64,000 bases of DNA, from positions 3,869,756 to 3,933,755 of the forward strand of contig SCFE01000004.1 in NCBI GenBank assembly GCA_004352715.1, given 5' to 3'. The position numbers and the translations under genes were made by a program. The DNA is from Hofstenia miamia (lineage: Eukaryota > Xenacoelomorpha > Acoela). The notes beneath the pieces were generated by a model that did no database searches, had not been told where the DNA came from, and was given only the letters and a program-made list of their open reading frames with translations. Below are positions 46,269 through 57,869 of the stretch, one piece after another; within the stretch, counting starts at the first letter, position 1; each line of letters begins with the position of its first letter.

Positions 46269-46429
46269 TTGTGAGAAATCTAATCGACAAGAAATACTCC
46301 TAAGACTGCGGCAGTTACCAGAGAGCAGATATAAGTTTAAATTATGTAGTCAATCAGTGGTGGCATTGATAGATGATGATGAAAGAGTGAGATCTACTGG
46401 TGAGTTTTATAAAAGAAGTTGCGGAAATC

Positions 46430-46800
46430 AAATTTTTAGATCAGAACGAGGAATGCCTGAGTTAATAAATTCACGGCGAATACGAAGGATTTTAAATTCT
46501 AACTCAAGGTCAGAAGGTGATAAATCAGGTGAAATGAAGAAGCTATGAGAAAAAGATTTGAGACGAAAAGCATTACTTAAAATACGACGACAGACCCATT
46601 TTGAACGCAAACGTAATATAATGCTTCTTTGGCGATTAGGAGAATAGCGACCACGACGGTGAATGTCTTCTATGCAAACATCACCAACACCTAAGTGATT
46701 AAGAACTTCTTTGGTTGATTGGTAATCATGATCAATTCGACTGTGAAGTTCACGTTCTTTTGGAGACTCTGCAATACCACGTATTTAGATAGATTTGCGA
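46430..46800 (-). pseudogene. LINE ORF1-like protein, C-terminal part
   Basis: IRGIAESPKERELHSRIDHD, then VLNHLGVGDVCIEDIHRRGR, then RSIILRLRSKWVCRRILSNA and FFISPDLSPSDLELEFKILR. This is the conserved RRM/CTD-like nucleic-acid chaperone arrangement (IxGIxE......RPI.V.F.....R..IL..A..L......F.S.DLS..E) of LINE ORF1 proteins. An in-frame stop sits just before IRGIAE. Confidence 0.65.
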
Positions 46801-46844
46801 AAAGAGACATCTTCCTGAAGATTGTTAACAGGGGCAGTTTTACG

Positions 46845-47865
46845 TTTGTATCTTTGCTTATGTAGTGTTGGTTAACGGTTTCTTCATGAAGCCATAATAA
46901 TTAAAAGCAGGGTAATGTCACTTGTTTTGCACCCAACACCATGTAGTTCATCTTCACACAATTATAAAGCAATCGATTTGGCAATTTTGTCAATTAACAG
47001 GTTCTTCAATTATGTTTTACTCAACAAAACCTCATTGTAGGTTTAATGAAATGTTATGTTGTTACTAACATTTTCCTGAGAGGTGAAATAGCCTAAGGAG
47101 ATTGATTCAATTCAAACATTTTTACAGTTAGCCGTTGCCTTTAATAATGTGGGGAATCCATATATGTACAAATCGCGATAAATAAGTTTTTTAGGTAGAA
47201 GGCGTCATCTATGATTTATTAAATGTGTAATGTATAAGAATATATTTATATACATATGCATCGTCTAAAACTAAAGTTTTATTGTAATGAAACTCATTAA
47301 AGAAGCATGAGAGAAATGTCAAATGGGTTTCAATCGTTCGAAATGGTACTATAATTTATGATTTATGCTCTTGGTGTGAAAATTTTCAACAACGACTTAA
47401 ATTTTATAGAAATTTAATTAAATATTCTCTATGTTTATATACAAAACTTCCTCAATCAATTATGTACTCAAAAAAGAACATACATTAGTTGTTATAACAT
47501 TACGAATAAAACACATTGAATTATAGAAATTAAAATATTTATATTTCACCTAATTGCACATGCTAAGAATTTCGTTAATTATGCAAAGTTATCGGCCTAT
47601 ATCCATTATTTTGTAAACTTTTTACCTATGTTATTTCATTTCTCATCGTTTTTTACCCTATAGTAGCGCTTATTTTGTCTGCGTGCACTCTATTCTATAC
47701 CTTCGCCCTTTTTTACGAATATTATTGCATTTCCCATCATTTTTACATTGTATTAGTGTTTATTTTATCCGCGTGCACCGTATTCTATACCTTCGCCAAA
47801 ATTCATTATCAGATTAAGAGAAAAATTTCATGCATCAGTTGTCAGTTATTCAGAAATAAGTGCTG
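46845..47865. repeat. Right arm of the diverged large inverted repeat
   Basis: Partner of 41390-43290 without the MITE. It contains an internal partial tandem duplication around 47670-47800 (GTGCACysstATTCTATACCTTCGC twice). Confidence 0.75.
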
Positions 47866-48543
47866 TGGGTAATGAAAACCCAGGATATTAGTTAGAAATC
47901 ATTAAAAATAATGTGGGGATTTTTAGCATTGGGCGAAGGTGCAGAATAGCATTGTAAAGTGTAGGTTTTGTTTAGATAAATATACCTCATCATTATCATG
48001 AAAAATCATATTCGCTGTAAATAACATTTGAACTTTAGGTGAAAGATTAAAAATAATTCAAAATACATTATAAGGAAATGAATGAGTTTTGTAAAATGCA
48101 AGAAAAAATGTTAATTGCAAAATGCATTGTTGCTAGCCACCTCGCAACATTTAGTCAAATCTGTTTGGTCAAGAATAGCAAAATCGAGCATAATTATGCG
48201 AACATCAAACTAACTTGAGAATGGTGGATGTTCATGAAATTTTAAGATGTTTTAAAATATCTAATTTCTATGTAATAGCTAGCGAAATTATCAAAAAAGA
48301 TTGTTGCCCGTTTTAAAATGTCCTAGATTTTTTAATATTACCCAATTTGTTTTAATCCCATTACAGCTTTGATTGGCTTCAAGGCATTATTGATCTCTTA
48401 AATACAGAATGTGCCAACAATTCTTGAAAAAACACTTGCTTTAAAATTTATTTATGGACTTAAAAGATTAAATAATTTGTAAGCATAATAACCTTAATCA
48501 AATACTCTGAATTATAATTTCATGAAGTTACACAATACTTTAG
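47866..48543. other. No gene seen
   Basis: AT-rich, CpG-poor sequence with no recognised element. Confidence 0.45.
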
Positions 48544-48825
48544 TGTAGTTATGATAAAGCAAAATCAATAAATTTAGCATCAATAGGTACTCTTTACTAG
48601 TGTTTACTAGTGACTAGTTGTTTGTATGTTTGTACATATTGTTATTAAGAATTGTATATAAGACACCAATCATGTGTAAATCAACAAAAAAGTTCAGTTC
48701 AATTGTGTTCTCTTGCTACTTTGTTAGAAGCACTGTTGCTCTAATTAATGTTAACCTAAGTGACCTTCTGCTTTGACATTAAGTCCTCTGGCATAGTTCT
48801 CTAGGTTGAACCCAGTGATTCTACA
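48544..48825 (+). repeat. Possible solo LTR
   Basis: Begins TGTAGTTATG and ends GATTCTACA, a TGTAG...CTACA inverted pair like the ends of the 51-62 kb LTRs. A TATA box (GTATATAAGACACC) is placed as in an LTR promoter. No target duplication is visible, and the body is not similar to the other LTRs by eye. Confidence 0.3.
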
Positions 48826-50941
48826 ATAATTGACTTAATGCTTGCCAAAATTAGATTGAGCAATTCTTTGAATTAAACATAACAGTGAGGAGGCAATTGG
48901 GTTGATTGAGTTGTAGTGAAATAAGGATAGTTGTACAATTTAATGCTTAATTCCTCTGAGCACAAGGTCAGCACCTCCCCATATAAATGCATTGGTGAAG
49001 TTGAGGAAAGACCTATGAAAATGCCAAGTAGTTGCAAAAGATTTAAGTTCTAATTTATTTAAAAAGTAAGAAAGACTTGCTTTATACTAAAAATGTATAG
49101 ATTTGCATTAATATACTTGTAATTTATTAATATTCAATTATTTCATGAATTTTAAGTTTTCTCTGGTAGTGTCCTTAAATATATACCATGAGCTTATTAC
49201 TTGATTTTACTTCATCTTTTGCAAAGTTAATGACACATTTTCTTAAAACCACATGATCATTACGTGGCACTCTGTTAAAATAGATCATATCTCCTCTGCC
49301 ATGAATCTTTAGTTCCAGAAGCAAATCAGGGCAATTTATGCCAATGATGTATATGTATTTATTTATTTATATCTCCTGCTAAATGTTTCTTAAAAACCTC
49401 ATCATGACCATGTTTCCAAACATAAATCTTTGAAATTTTGCTGGATAGTGTCTCTTGAATTTACCTACCCAATGATAAATATAGTTAAGTTCAAGTGAAT
49501 ACTGCAGGAGCAATAGCAAAAATAGGTTTTTTGGTGAAAAAGGGAGATTCCCTCTACCCAGATAAAAATTTTGGTTGTTTTTATGTTGCTTATAGTATTT
49601 TCATGCGCAGCAACAAATTTTCTATTTTAAGATTCAAGATGACCAACCAAATTTTTTTGCTATCTATTAATGTTATTAATAATAGTATAACAGGTCTTGT
49701 TATTATGAGCACTGTATAATAAATTCAATGGTTAGCAGGAAGGTGTTCAATCTTAAGAATAATATGCTCTACACTCTTACAAATTTGACTTAAAATTAAC
49801 CAAATTATGCCCTGTTATACATTACTATTCATAATATAATATTGGAAATCATCAGTGGATTATTTGCTGAAAACATGTGGTATTAGTGACCACTGTTGCC
49901 ATCAGTAGCCAATTGGTGGACCTTTTGGTGGCATCAGTGGCAATTTTTGCGAGAAATAATCAATGAGCAGTTGCTTGCAAATTATAACTCACTTTATTAT
50001 TTTGATTACTAGATCCTTTTAATATAAAGAAATGAATTGTGAAAAGCTTTTCCAAAATTTTAAATTTGAGAAAAATTATTATATACCTGGTAAGCAAATT
50101 TTCAAAATAATTTCATGAATATTTGGACACCTTTAAATATACTGTTATATAAAAAAGTTATATTTGAGCAAACAAGATTTTTCACAATTTAAGAAATTTG
50201 TACTTAATTTAAAAATTTTAAATTTTTGTGAAATTTGGCAGATTTTTATGCTTATTGTTATCATTTATAAACAAGACTTTCTTCTAAAGTTCTACCAAAT
50301 GTTTGTATTGTGGCATTAGCATGAAAATCTGTGGTGATAAACACCAGGATTTGCTGATGTCTCAATAATTAACTGAATGACTCCAGAGCTAAGCAAACCT
50401 ATCTCTACTAAAAGTTAAAGGTGGCTGGGAGATCAGGTAAGGAAAGGGTGCATGGCCACACTTGGCCAACCCAAAAAGAGAACCTTAATAGAAAAAGTCA
50501 CATTTAAAAGGAGCCCTAATTTAAATAAAGAGAGAAGCCCTATGAGTTCTTGGGTGCAAAGTTTACCCTACATGCTAATATACCTAAACTCAGTGCAGGC
50601 CTCAGCTTGTGCAATTTAGTTGCTGCAATAAAATATAAAACTGTAGCAAATGACAAGCAGTTGTGCAAAGCCAATTTCTAGGCCTGCTGATGTGCTGTAG
50701 TGATAAAATTATAAAGCTGTACCTGAACAAGGCACCCTCTGCAACAATTAGGTAATTTAGAAAAGCATTTTAAAGAAATTACATATGTAACAAGAAGTAA
50801 AGTTTGAGTAAAATCTATTAAGCATTTTCTAACAAAAGCAAAGTATTTAAATAGAAAAACAGGTATTCTATAAATGAAAAGTAACAGTAAAGCATACCAT
50901 AAATATTAGCAGGTGCCTCATGAACTTTTGAATGGTAACAA
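48826..50941. other. No gene seen
   Basis: CpG-poor AT-rich sequence. The open frame at 49495-49719 has no recognised similarity. Confidence 0.4.
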
Positions 50942-51905
50942 TATAGAGTCACTTGGGGCCTACCTTTTTTCATCTCATTATTTTGGCACTCTGAAATAGA
51001 GTTGCATCTTTTTGATGCTTTGATTTCCTGATTTGCTGCTATCTATTTGTATCAATTTTTTTAAATGATTATTTGAATTTTGAATGTAGTTATTTGATAG
51101 TGTTAGCATTTGTCCCCTTCATTTGAATTATGTGTGATTGCTAATTTTAACTTTGTGAGAGAAATTGTGCTTTGAAACTATAAACAATTCAGGTAATAAG
51201 TTACAGATTTTGAAATAAATATCTGAGTCATGTAGTGAAGTGCACAATAAATTTGGCTTCCTTCTACTGCATTTGATCTTTTCAATTAATTATCTATTAA
51301 CCCCCTTTAGATTCATTGTTAAAGATTTGGTAATGATAACTATTGCTTAAGATCTGGCAACAATTTGGGAGGAAACTGCACTGGGTTTGGGGTGACAAAT
51401 TGCTCCTTAACAGTGACAGCCTGAATCATGGCCACTTTAGGTTACAATTACATGTAGGGAATAATATCTTTTATTCAATCTGTTCATACATGCACTTAAT
51501 AATTTACACTTTGCAATTATACTATGGCATTGGCAAATGTGAATGCACAGCAATTATGTGCCTGTTACTTATTATTTATTTACATGAGCTGAGATAAGAG
51601 AACTCTGAGATAAATTGTTTATTGAGCTAGAAATTAATACTTGAGGCACAAAATTAGCACCTTGGCAAGTAAGTATGGCTTCAAAGGTATGGCTTCAGCA
51701 TGATGCCATGTGAATTGGTCACTGCTGGAGTTCTTTTTGGAATGGAATTTCTTTATTTGTTAGGCAAAAATCGGTGAACCACCAATGTATGTTTTCTGTT
51801 GGAATGCGGGTCGCTCTCTGCTATGGTAGACTTTGCAACCTTCGATCTAAACTCTTGAGTTACCCAGTACTGCTAGAGTAGCCAGAGCTCCCCTGTGATT
51901 CTACA
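50942..51905 (+). repeat. 5' LTR (964 bp)
   Basis: Matches the LTR at 61392-62613. Starts TATAGAGTC (TGTAGAGTC in the other), ends GATTCTACA. It has no CpG in 50942-51768, and then a 118-bp tract (51765-51882) identical to the 3' LTR with four CpG. At 51588-51595 is GCTGAGAT, the empty site of a MITE present in the 3' LTR. Confidence 0.9.
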
Positions 51906-51923
51906 TGGTGACCCTGACATGAT
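51906..51923 (+). promoter_or_regulatory. Primer-binding-like site
   Basis: TGGTGACCCTGACATGAT follows the 5' LTR directly. A TGG start, complementary to a tRNA CCA end, is the usual form of an LTR-element PBS. The tRNA was not identified. Confidence 0.6.
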
Positions 51924-52503
51924 TCTGGACAAATTAGGGTGTCAGTTAAACTTTCTACTCTATTCTGTTGAAGGGCCCAGGCAAATCAATGCCTGGAGAT
52001 GAACTCTGATCTTAAAGCTTGCATACATATTGAAGCCGTCATCTGATTTTCACCTGGTGGTTGTGACATAGTGCTGAGATGTTACTGTTTCTATATTGTA
52101 CTTGGTTTTGATCTTTCTTTTTGGTGTGAGCCAGCTGGGATAGTTGTTTCCCCTGGCTGTGAATCAACTTCACTACCAATTGATGCATAACTTTGCCTCT
52201 TATGTTATTTTTACTACAGTTCTGTGGTTTTGAAGCTGTTGCTGAGGTTTGATGTTATTCTTACTTGTTTTGGTTGTTACCTTGTTGTAGTCTTGTTCTT
52301 CTAGAATGTGGATTTAATACCATACCCTACACTGTGCTGTTATTGTTATTAGTTTTTGTTTCTCTGAACCTGGATGGAATCCCTCTTGATTTGTTGGAAT
52401 TGTTTACTGAATTTTTCTTATTGTTTTCTTGCAGTTTTGTTTTTGCTAAATTCAATTTAGTGGTTTATCTCATAATGGGACTCCCACTCAGGGTCTCCCC
52501 AGT

Positions 52504-52749
52504 GTGAGTGTTAGCAGCCAGAACATTTTTCCTCACACCTCTGGAATTAGTTCTACTATTTCTCCCTTGTCATTTGATCCTTACTTCATTCTCCCATGGA
52601 CACCACAGTCTCTGAAACCTCAGAACTCCAAGATTGATCAACTTCATGCTGCCTTGGCCAAAGAAACTAGCCAACACCTTGCTTGTGAGCAACACCTAAA
52701 TTTGCTTCAAGCTGAAATGCAAGAGTGTGCCCAAGATACTGTAGCATAA
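52504..52749 (+). pseudogene. gag N-terminal region with coiled coil
   Basis: VSSQNIFPHTSGISSTISPL then PQNSKIDQLHAALAKETSQH then LLQAEMQECAQDTVA. A Pro/Ser-rich start followed by a heptad-like helix. The frame stops at TAA 52747 but continues with SKENAANEERRTND, so the stop may be secondary. It may join the LINTLEIQLQTLA helix at 53925 if 52800-53900 is an insertion. Assigned by position only. Confidence 0.4.
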
Positions 52750-52879
52750 TCCAAAGAAAATGCTGCTAATGAAGAAAGAAGAACAAATGATTAGTTGAAA
52801 CTAAGATTGAATTATGATTATTTAGAAAAACAATGTAGTTTCAATTATCAGAATTATCTTTGTAAAATGCAACCAAGGA

Positions 52880-53860
52880 ATAATATATCAAATTAGTACT
52901 TATCATCAAATTTGACAAAATGAAGGGGGTGAAATTTGCTTCCACTATTTTCCGCCATTTTGGCAGATGAATTAAATTTGAATTTCAAATGACATGTACT
53001 TTTCAAGTTAACTATAAATAGAGTGTAAATCAGTTTGGAAATTGTTCAAGTAAATTCTTTGAAAATCTTATTCTTAGATTTTACATCAGTTTGATTATTT
53101 ATACACAATGTCAAGCTAAACAGTAAATGCAGTAGTAGTGGTCTGGAAACATATCAGGAGCAAATCAAGGGTCCTTGATCCAAACCATGAACCTGCATTT
53201 ATGTTAATTGTATGAATAGGAGTTTTTCTCCATTTAGCTGGCTATCAATTTGATTGTTTGCATGTAATCAATAATCAACTTTGGTAAAAAAGGGCTGGAT
53301 AGCCTAACATAGGTTATACATATTTTATGTGATAGATGTTGGTGACTTATAATAGACTGATATATTGACTGAGCATGTATTATGTTATTTAAATGTAAGG
53401 TAGGAAGCTGCAAGTTATTAAGTAATTTAAGTATATTAACTTAACTAAAGCCAATAGTTTTTGGTAATGGCTAAAGTAATATTTATTAAGCAGCTAGTGA
53501 CATTGCAAGGTTGCAAAGTGAATTAAATACATGGTACAAATTGAGTTTAAGTCAGTTACAATTTGCATTGAGAACTACACTGAGTTAGGATAGGGAACAC
53601 ATAAGAACTTTGTTGAGCTGAGGTTCAAAGCCACTTAGATTGGCTATGGAAACACAAATGAAATGATGCAGAGATCAGAGTTGGCTGGAGGCCACAGTAT
53701 AACCATCCACAGAGCAGAGCTATGATGGTGGAGTACCTAAATAGTATTCAGTTATTTCAGTTAAGGAAAGCTAGCAGAAGTAGATACAATAAATGGATAA
53801 CATGAGTACATCCCTACCTGTGATTGAAGTGAAAAAATAGCTTAAGAGAGTCATTTAACA
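52880..53860 (+). repeat. LTR-like repeat, copy 2
   Basis: Collinear with 3190-4160, sharing TGTCAAGCTAAA at 53110 and GTAGGAAGCTGCAAGTTATT-type sequence. It has an ACTATAAATAG TATA box near 53010. Either a solo LTR inserted in gag or the 5' LTR of a nested element. A TGGTAGTGGATGC sequence at 53873 could be a PBS. Confidence 0.45.
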
Positions 53861-54507
53861 TGCATCAACACTTGGTAGTGGATGCTACAATACTCAACTG
53901 AGGGAGTGCTGTTTCATTGACTTGATTAACACTCTGGAGATCCAACTCCAGACCTTGGCAACACCTCTGCCTACTTCTCTGCTGGGGCAGAGCAGCCTGC
54001 CTTGTTCATCACCTCCCCAGTCTAGCCCTTCCAAGTATATCACTCACAGTGTTTTACAAGATGTGTGGACAATTTCTCTGAATGTCTTTCAGAGCAAATC
54101 TCTGAAATTATTTCTGCTCACCTTCCAAGCAGCCCCATTGTCTCCACTTCTACACCATTTATGCTGCANNNNNNNNNNNNNNNNNNNNNTCATTTAACAT
54201 GCATCAACACTTGGTAGTGGATGCTACAATACTCAACTGAGGGAGTGCTGTTTCATTGACTTGATTAACACTCTGGAGATCCAACTCCAGACCTTGGCAA
54301 CACCTCTGCCTACTTCTCTGCTGGGGCAGAGCAGCCTGCCTTGTTCATCACCTCCCCAGTCTAGCCCTTCCAAGTATATCACTCACAGTGTTTTACAAGA
54401 TGTGTGGACAATTTCTCTGAATGTCTTTCAGAGCAAATCTCTGAAATTATTTCTGCTCACCTTCCAAGCAGCCCCATTGTCTCCACTTCTACACCATTTA
54501 TGCTGCA
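53851..54507. repeat. Identical 318-bp direct repeat flanking a 21-N gap
   Basis: 53851-54168 and 54190-54507 appear identical, separated by exactly 21 N, an unmerged contig overlap inside gag. Confidence 0.9.
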
Positions 54508-55437
54508 ATTCATTACCATCACTACCTCTTTCACAACTGGAGAGCCCACTTTCACACAGTCAGTATTGACTCAGGTTCCCATGCTAACCATGATTGCCAC
54601 TCCAATTTTGTCTGTGCCAAGTATGACCATTTCGCCTCCTGCATCTGTAAACAACTGTGTTACCCCTACTGGTGCATGTGATTTTTCCACATCTGCTCTT
54701 AAGAGTGGCCCTCACTTTACTCAATCAATCCTACCCATGACTACTGCTGGAGCCAATACTGCTAACTTGTTTAATTGTCATTCAATATTACCTAAATTCA
54801 CTGGAAAGAATGACAAAATCCCTCAATCTTTTGAAGAGTGGTTTTTTCTCTTTCAGTTAACCTTGCAGCAGTACAAAGCTACCCAAGATGCAGCCATTGC
54901 TCAATTCCCCACCTACCTTCAAGGTCTTGCATGCAATCAGTACATGATGCTAAATCAAGATGTGAAGACTAGTTATCTGCTTCTTATTGGATATTTTGAG
55001 GACCATTACAAGGCCCCCATATCAAACATCAGTACAAAACACTACTTTGTGATCTCTCATTCAAAAAAGATGATGACATTTGCATGTACATCACACAAGT
55101 GGAAAGGCTGTTTTGCTTAAGCAAGCTCACCCCCAAGTATTCATAGCATGATCTTTTCTCATACATCTGCTGAGGCTTCCCACCTAACATTCAAAGTCGC
55201 CTTGAACTCAAGTGTGACCCTGAGGATGATCTCAGTTTAATTATCTGCAAGGCCATAGGCATCATATATATGTTGCACAACACTACTCATATTGATAAGA
55301 ATGCCAAAGATCTAAAAGCTGGTTCTTCTTTACTGAAGTCTCCTACCTCTTCAAGCACCATTGCTTCCATCATGAAAATATAACTTGAGCAGACTTGTTG
55401 TTTCTGTTGCAATCAGAAAGGGCGCACTAAATCTCAG
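54261..55437 (+). pseudogene. gag of Gypsy-like element, with zinc knuckle
   Basis: 54404-55120 (in frame) has a long Thr/Ser/Pro-rich region, then NLFNCHSILPKFTGKNDKIP, FEEWFFLFQLTLQQYKATQD and AIAQFPTYLQGLACNQYMML. LPKF.G....F..W...F......Q......A.FP.YL.G.A is the retrotransposon gag capsid signature. It becomes fragmented after a stop at 55118-55120, with downstream frames to a knuckle near 55396-55437, CCFCNQKGRTKSQC, a CX2CX4HX4C type in which His is Arg. The gag start is uncertain because of the assembly duplicate. Confidence 0.7.
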
Positions 55438-55589
55438 TGTCTAGTTGCCAATGGTGAAGGTTTCATCATCAATGAACCCAGAGACCAAGAATGTTTTCCC
55501 AAGTCACCTGTTTGCTTAGCTACCCTGTCAAACTAGTTGGAGCACCACCTCCTAGAAAACATGCACACCCCATCCTGGTAATCACTTTG

Positions 55590-55790
55590 CTGTTGCATAC
55601 TAACATAATCCCAGTCAATATAAATGGAAACCTGGTAAATGTCATCATCAATACAGGGGCCTCAGCCTCAATCATCAGCAACTCCTTTGCTCTAAGTTGT
55701 GCTTGTGATGAAATGACCTACTTCCATCTACTGCATGTCTGCTGGATGCTTTTCAAAATTCCCTCTCACTCAAAGGTCACATACCAAACC
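55590..55790 (+). pseudogene. Retropepsin-like protease
   Basis: IPVNINGNLVNVIINTGASA then SIISNSFAL. V.I.G..V...(D)TGAS.SIIS is the aspartic protease active-site segment; the catalytic Asp is Asn (INTGAS), so it would be inactive. Downstream IWQELFIFDLIVINTC near 55805-55850 and YDIILENDFL (55866-55890) correspond to the D.ILG.DFL flap-end motif. Confidence 0.7.
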
Positions 55791-55876
55791 TAGAGTTACA
55801 CATTTGGCAGGAGCTATTCATTTTTGATCTAATTGTCATCAATACTTGTTCTCAACCACTTCCATATGACATAATT

Positions 55877-57043
55877 TTGGAAAATGATTTTCTCAAGCAG
55901 AATTCATGCATTATCAATTATAGCAACAACACCATCTCCATCAGAAAAAGTGAATGTCAGCAAGAGCTTACCACTGTCCCCAGCCAAGACATCTCTTTGA
56001 GCTTTTCTGAATGCATGATCATGGAGCCTCATCATTGGCAATGTGTTCCTGACACTACCAACTCTGCTTACACTGGAGATGTTATGATTTCTGGATTTAA
56101 GGGAAAACACTTCTGTGGAATTAACTTCTCCCCTGATCTCTGTCTTGTCTTTAAAGGAAAGACATGTGTTACTGTTCTAAATAGTTCTGATTCTTTGGTC
56201 AAAATAGATCCTTCTCAACTGAGGCTAGTTGCAACTCCAGTTTGTCTGGAATTCCATGCCAACACCTGCTCACCAATCTTAATAGCCATCCACAATCTGG
56301 CAGAGCTGAGTGACAATGTTCAGATCCCCCTTGTTAATGAGCAGATGCATCCTCATCTTAGTGCTCAGGAGTGTGAGTCACTTTCCCATCTGCTCCAACA
56401 GCATTATGAGGTCTTTAATTATGGTTTGATCAGCATTGTCCAGGTTGTTGGAGAACAGCATTCCATTGTAACCAAGAATGATCATCCAATTCACTTGCCT
56501 GTCAGAAGAGTACTGGAAAACTTTCAGGAAGAGTATGAAAAGATCTTAAGTGACCTCATAGAAAGTGGCATTATCCAAGCTAGCAATAGCCCCTACGTGG
56601 CTCCCACTGTCTTTATAAAACAGGGCAACAAGTATTGCCTCTGTGTTGACTTTAGAAAGCTTAATGATGTTACAGTAAAGGATGCATACCCACTCCTGCG
56701 CATTGAGGATCTTCTTTATGATGCTAGTTGATACAAGTTATTCAGCTGCCTCAACCTGTGCAAGGCTTACTGGCAGGTGCCAATGAAGCCCAATGATATT
56801 CCAAAGACCACCTTTGTAACTCCCTATGGCCTCTTTGAGTGGAAGTATATGGCTTTTGGGCTCTGCAACACCCCTGTGACATTTCAGTGCTATGTTACCT
56901 GTGTGCTTAGAAATGGTGCCAATGTACTTGAGCCTGGCATAACAGCCTATATGGATGATATTCTTCTTGCTGGTAACACTTTCTCTGAGCATCTGAAAAG
57001 GCTTGGACACACCCTCAACTTGTTATATGAGTCTGGCCTTTGA
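55877..57043 (+). pseudogene. Gypsy-type reverse transcriptase
   Basis: 55877-56731 ends the protease and leads through HLPVRRVLENFQEEYEKILS, IESGIIQASNSPYVAPTVFI and YCLCVDFRKLNDVTVKDAYP to a stop (TGA 56729-56731). The next frame continues FSCLNLCKAYWQVPMKPNDI, TPYGLFEWKYMAFGLCNTPV and ITAYMDDILLAG. VDFRKLN, YWQ, FGL.N.P and YMDD are canonical Ty3/Gypsy RT motifs. Only a stop plus small frame change break it, so decay is modest; QCYVTCVLRNG replaces the usual F...M...L. Confidence 0.88.
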
Positions 57044-57700
57044 GTCAATTGGAATAAGTGTTCTCTGTTACAACCTTGTGTCACCTTTCTACAAAGAATC
57101 TTTGAACCTGGTCATATTTCCATCAAGAATGATGGGAAGGACCATCTCAATAAAATCAAAACTCCCCATTCTCATAAGGATGTGCAATGCCTTATGGGAT
57201 TCTTGAATTACTATGGCACCCTCATCTCTGAGTTAGGTAAGAAAACCAAGCACATCTCCAACCTACTGTGGTGCAATGTTGAATTTAAATGGCGCTGGGT
57301 CAAGCAGGAAGAGCTTGACAATTTTAAGAAAGAACTTAGAAGAATTCCCAGCTTAAACACACCAGATACTTGAAGAAATTCCTTATCAACTGTGATGCCA
57401 GTTCTGTTTCTATCAGTGGCATGCTTAGTCAGGTCATTGATGGGAAAAAGAGACCCATCCAATATTTCAGCCACAAACTCTGAAATGCTGAGCAAAATTA
57501 TGGCACAACCAAGTCAGAAATGCTAGCTTTAGTCAAGAGTCTGAAAAAGTTTTGTTTTTTCATTCTGGGCTGCCAGTTCACTGTGCACATCAACAACTCA
57601 GTGCTGGCATGGCTGAAGAAATTCTCTGGGGACAAATTAAATATTGTTGCCCATTAGATAAGTACTTAAATGATTTAACCTTTTCCATTAAACACTGTCC
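57044..57700 (+). pseudogene. RT connection and RNase H of the Gypsy-like element
   Basis: 57182-57373 has MGFLNYYGTLISELGKKTKH (LGL.NYYR.FI......) and EFKWRW..QEELDNFKKEL. After a stop, INCDASSVSISGMLSQVIDG and KRPIQYFSHKL then KSEMLALVKSLKKF form the RNase H start (DAS..GIG..L.Q, Y.S..L, E.LA.V..L..F). Later DKYLNDLTFSIKHCPGKLPN fits the W...L..Y.F.I.H.PGK end. No integrase HHCC or DDE motif follows. Confidence 0.78.
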
Positions 57701-57869
57701 AGGGAAACTGCCCAACAACACAGACAGTATTTTCATATTAATTAATATTAAATTGGCAGTACATTTGACAAATTGTAAAAGGCTGAAGTCACAAATGCTA
57801 ATTAATGCTGATGTGTGTAAATTGGCAGATGAAGGAAAATCAGAGATCAGAAAATTGTCAACACCTTAG

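Larger units (their letters stand above)
43515..46835 (-). mobile_element. LINE with ORF1 and ORF2 remnants, minus strand
   Basis: Read from 46835 down to 43515 this is a collinear non-LTR retrotransposon: ORF1-like protein, APE endonuclease, linker, RT and C-terminus, then a 3' tail of (TTA)n (43515-43535 on the plus strand as TAA repeats). ORF2 is broken by several frameshifts and stops. It sits exactly between the two arms of the large inverted repeat, its 5' end a few bases from the right arm boundary. The family resembles CR1/Jockey-type LINEs. It is more complete than the other LINE copies here. Confidence 0.78.
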
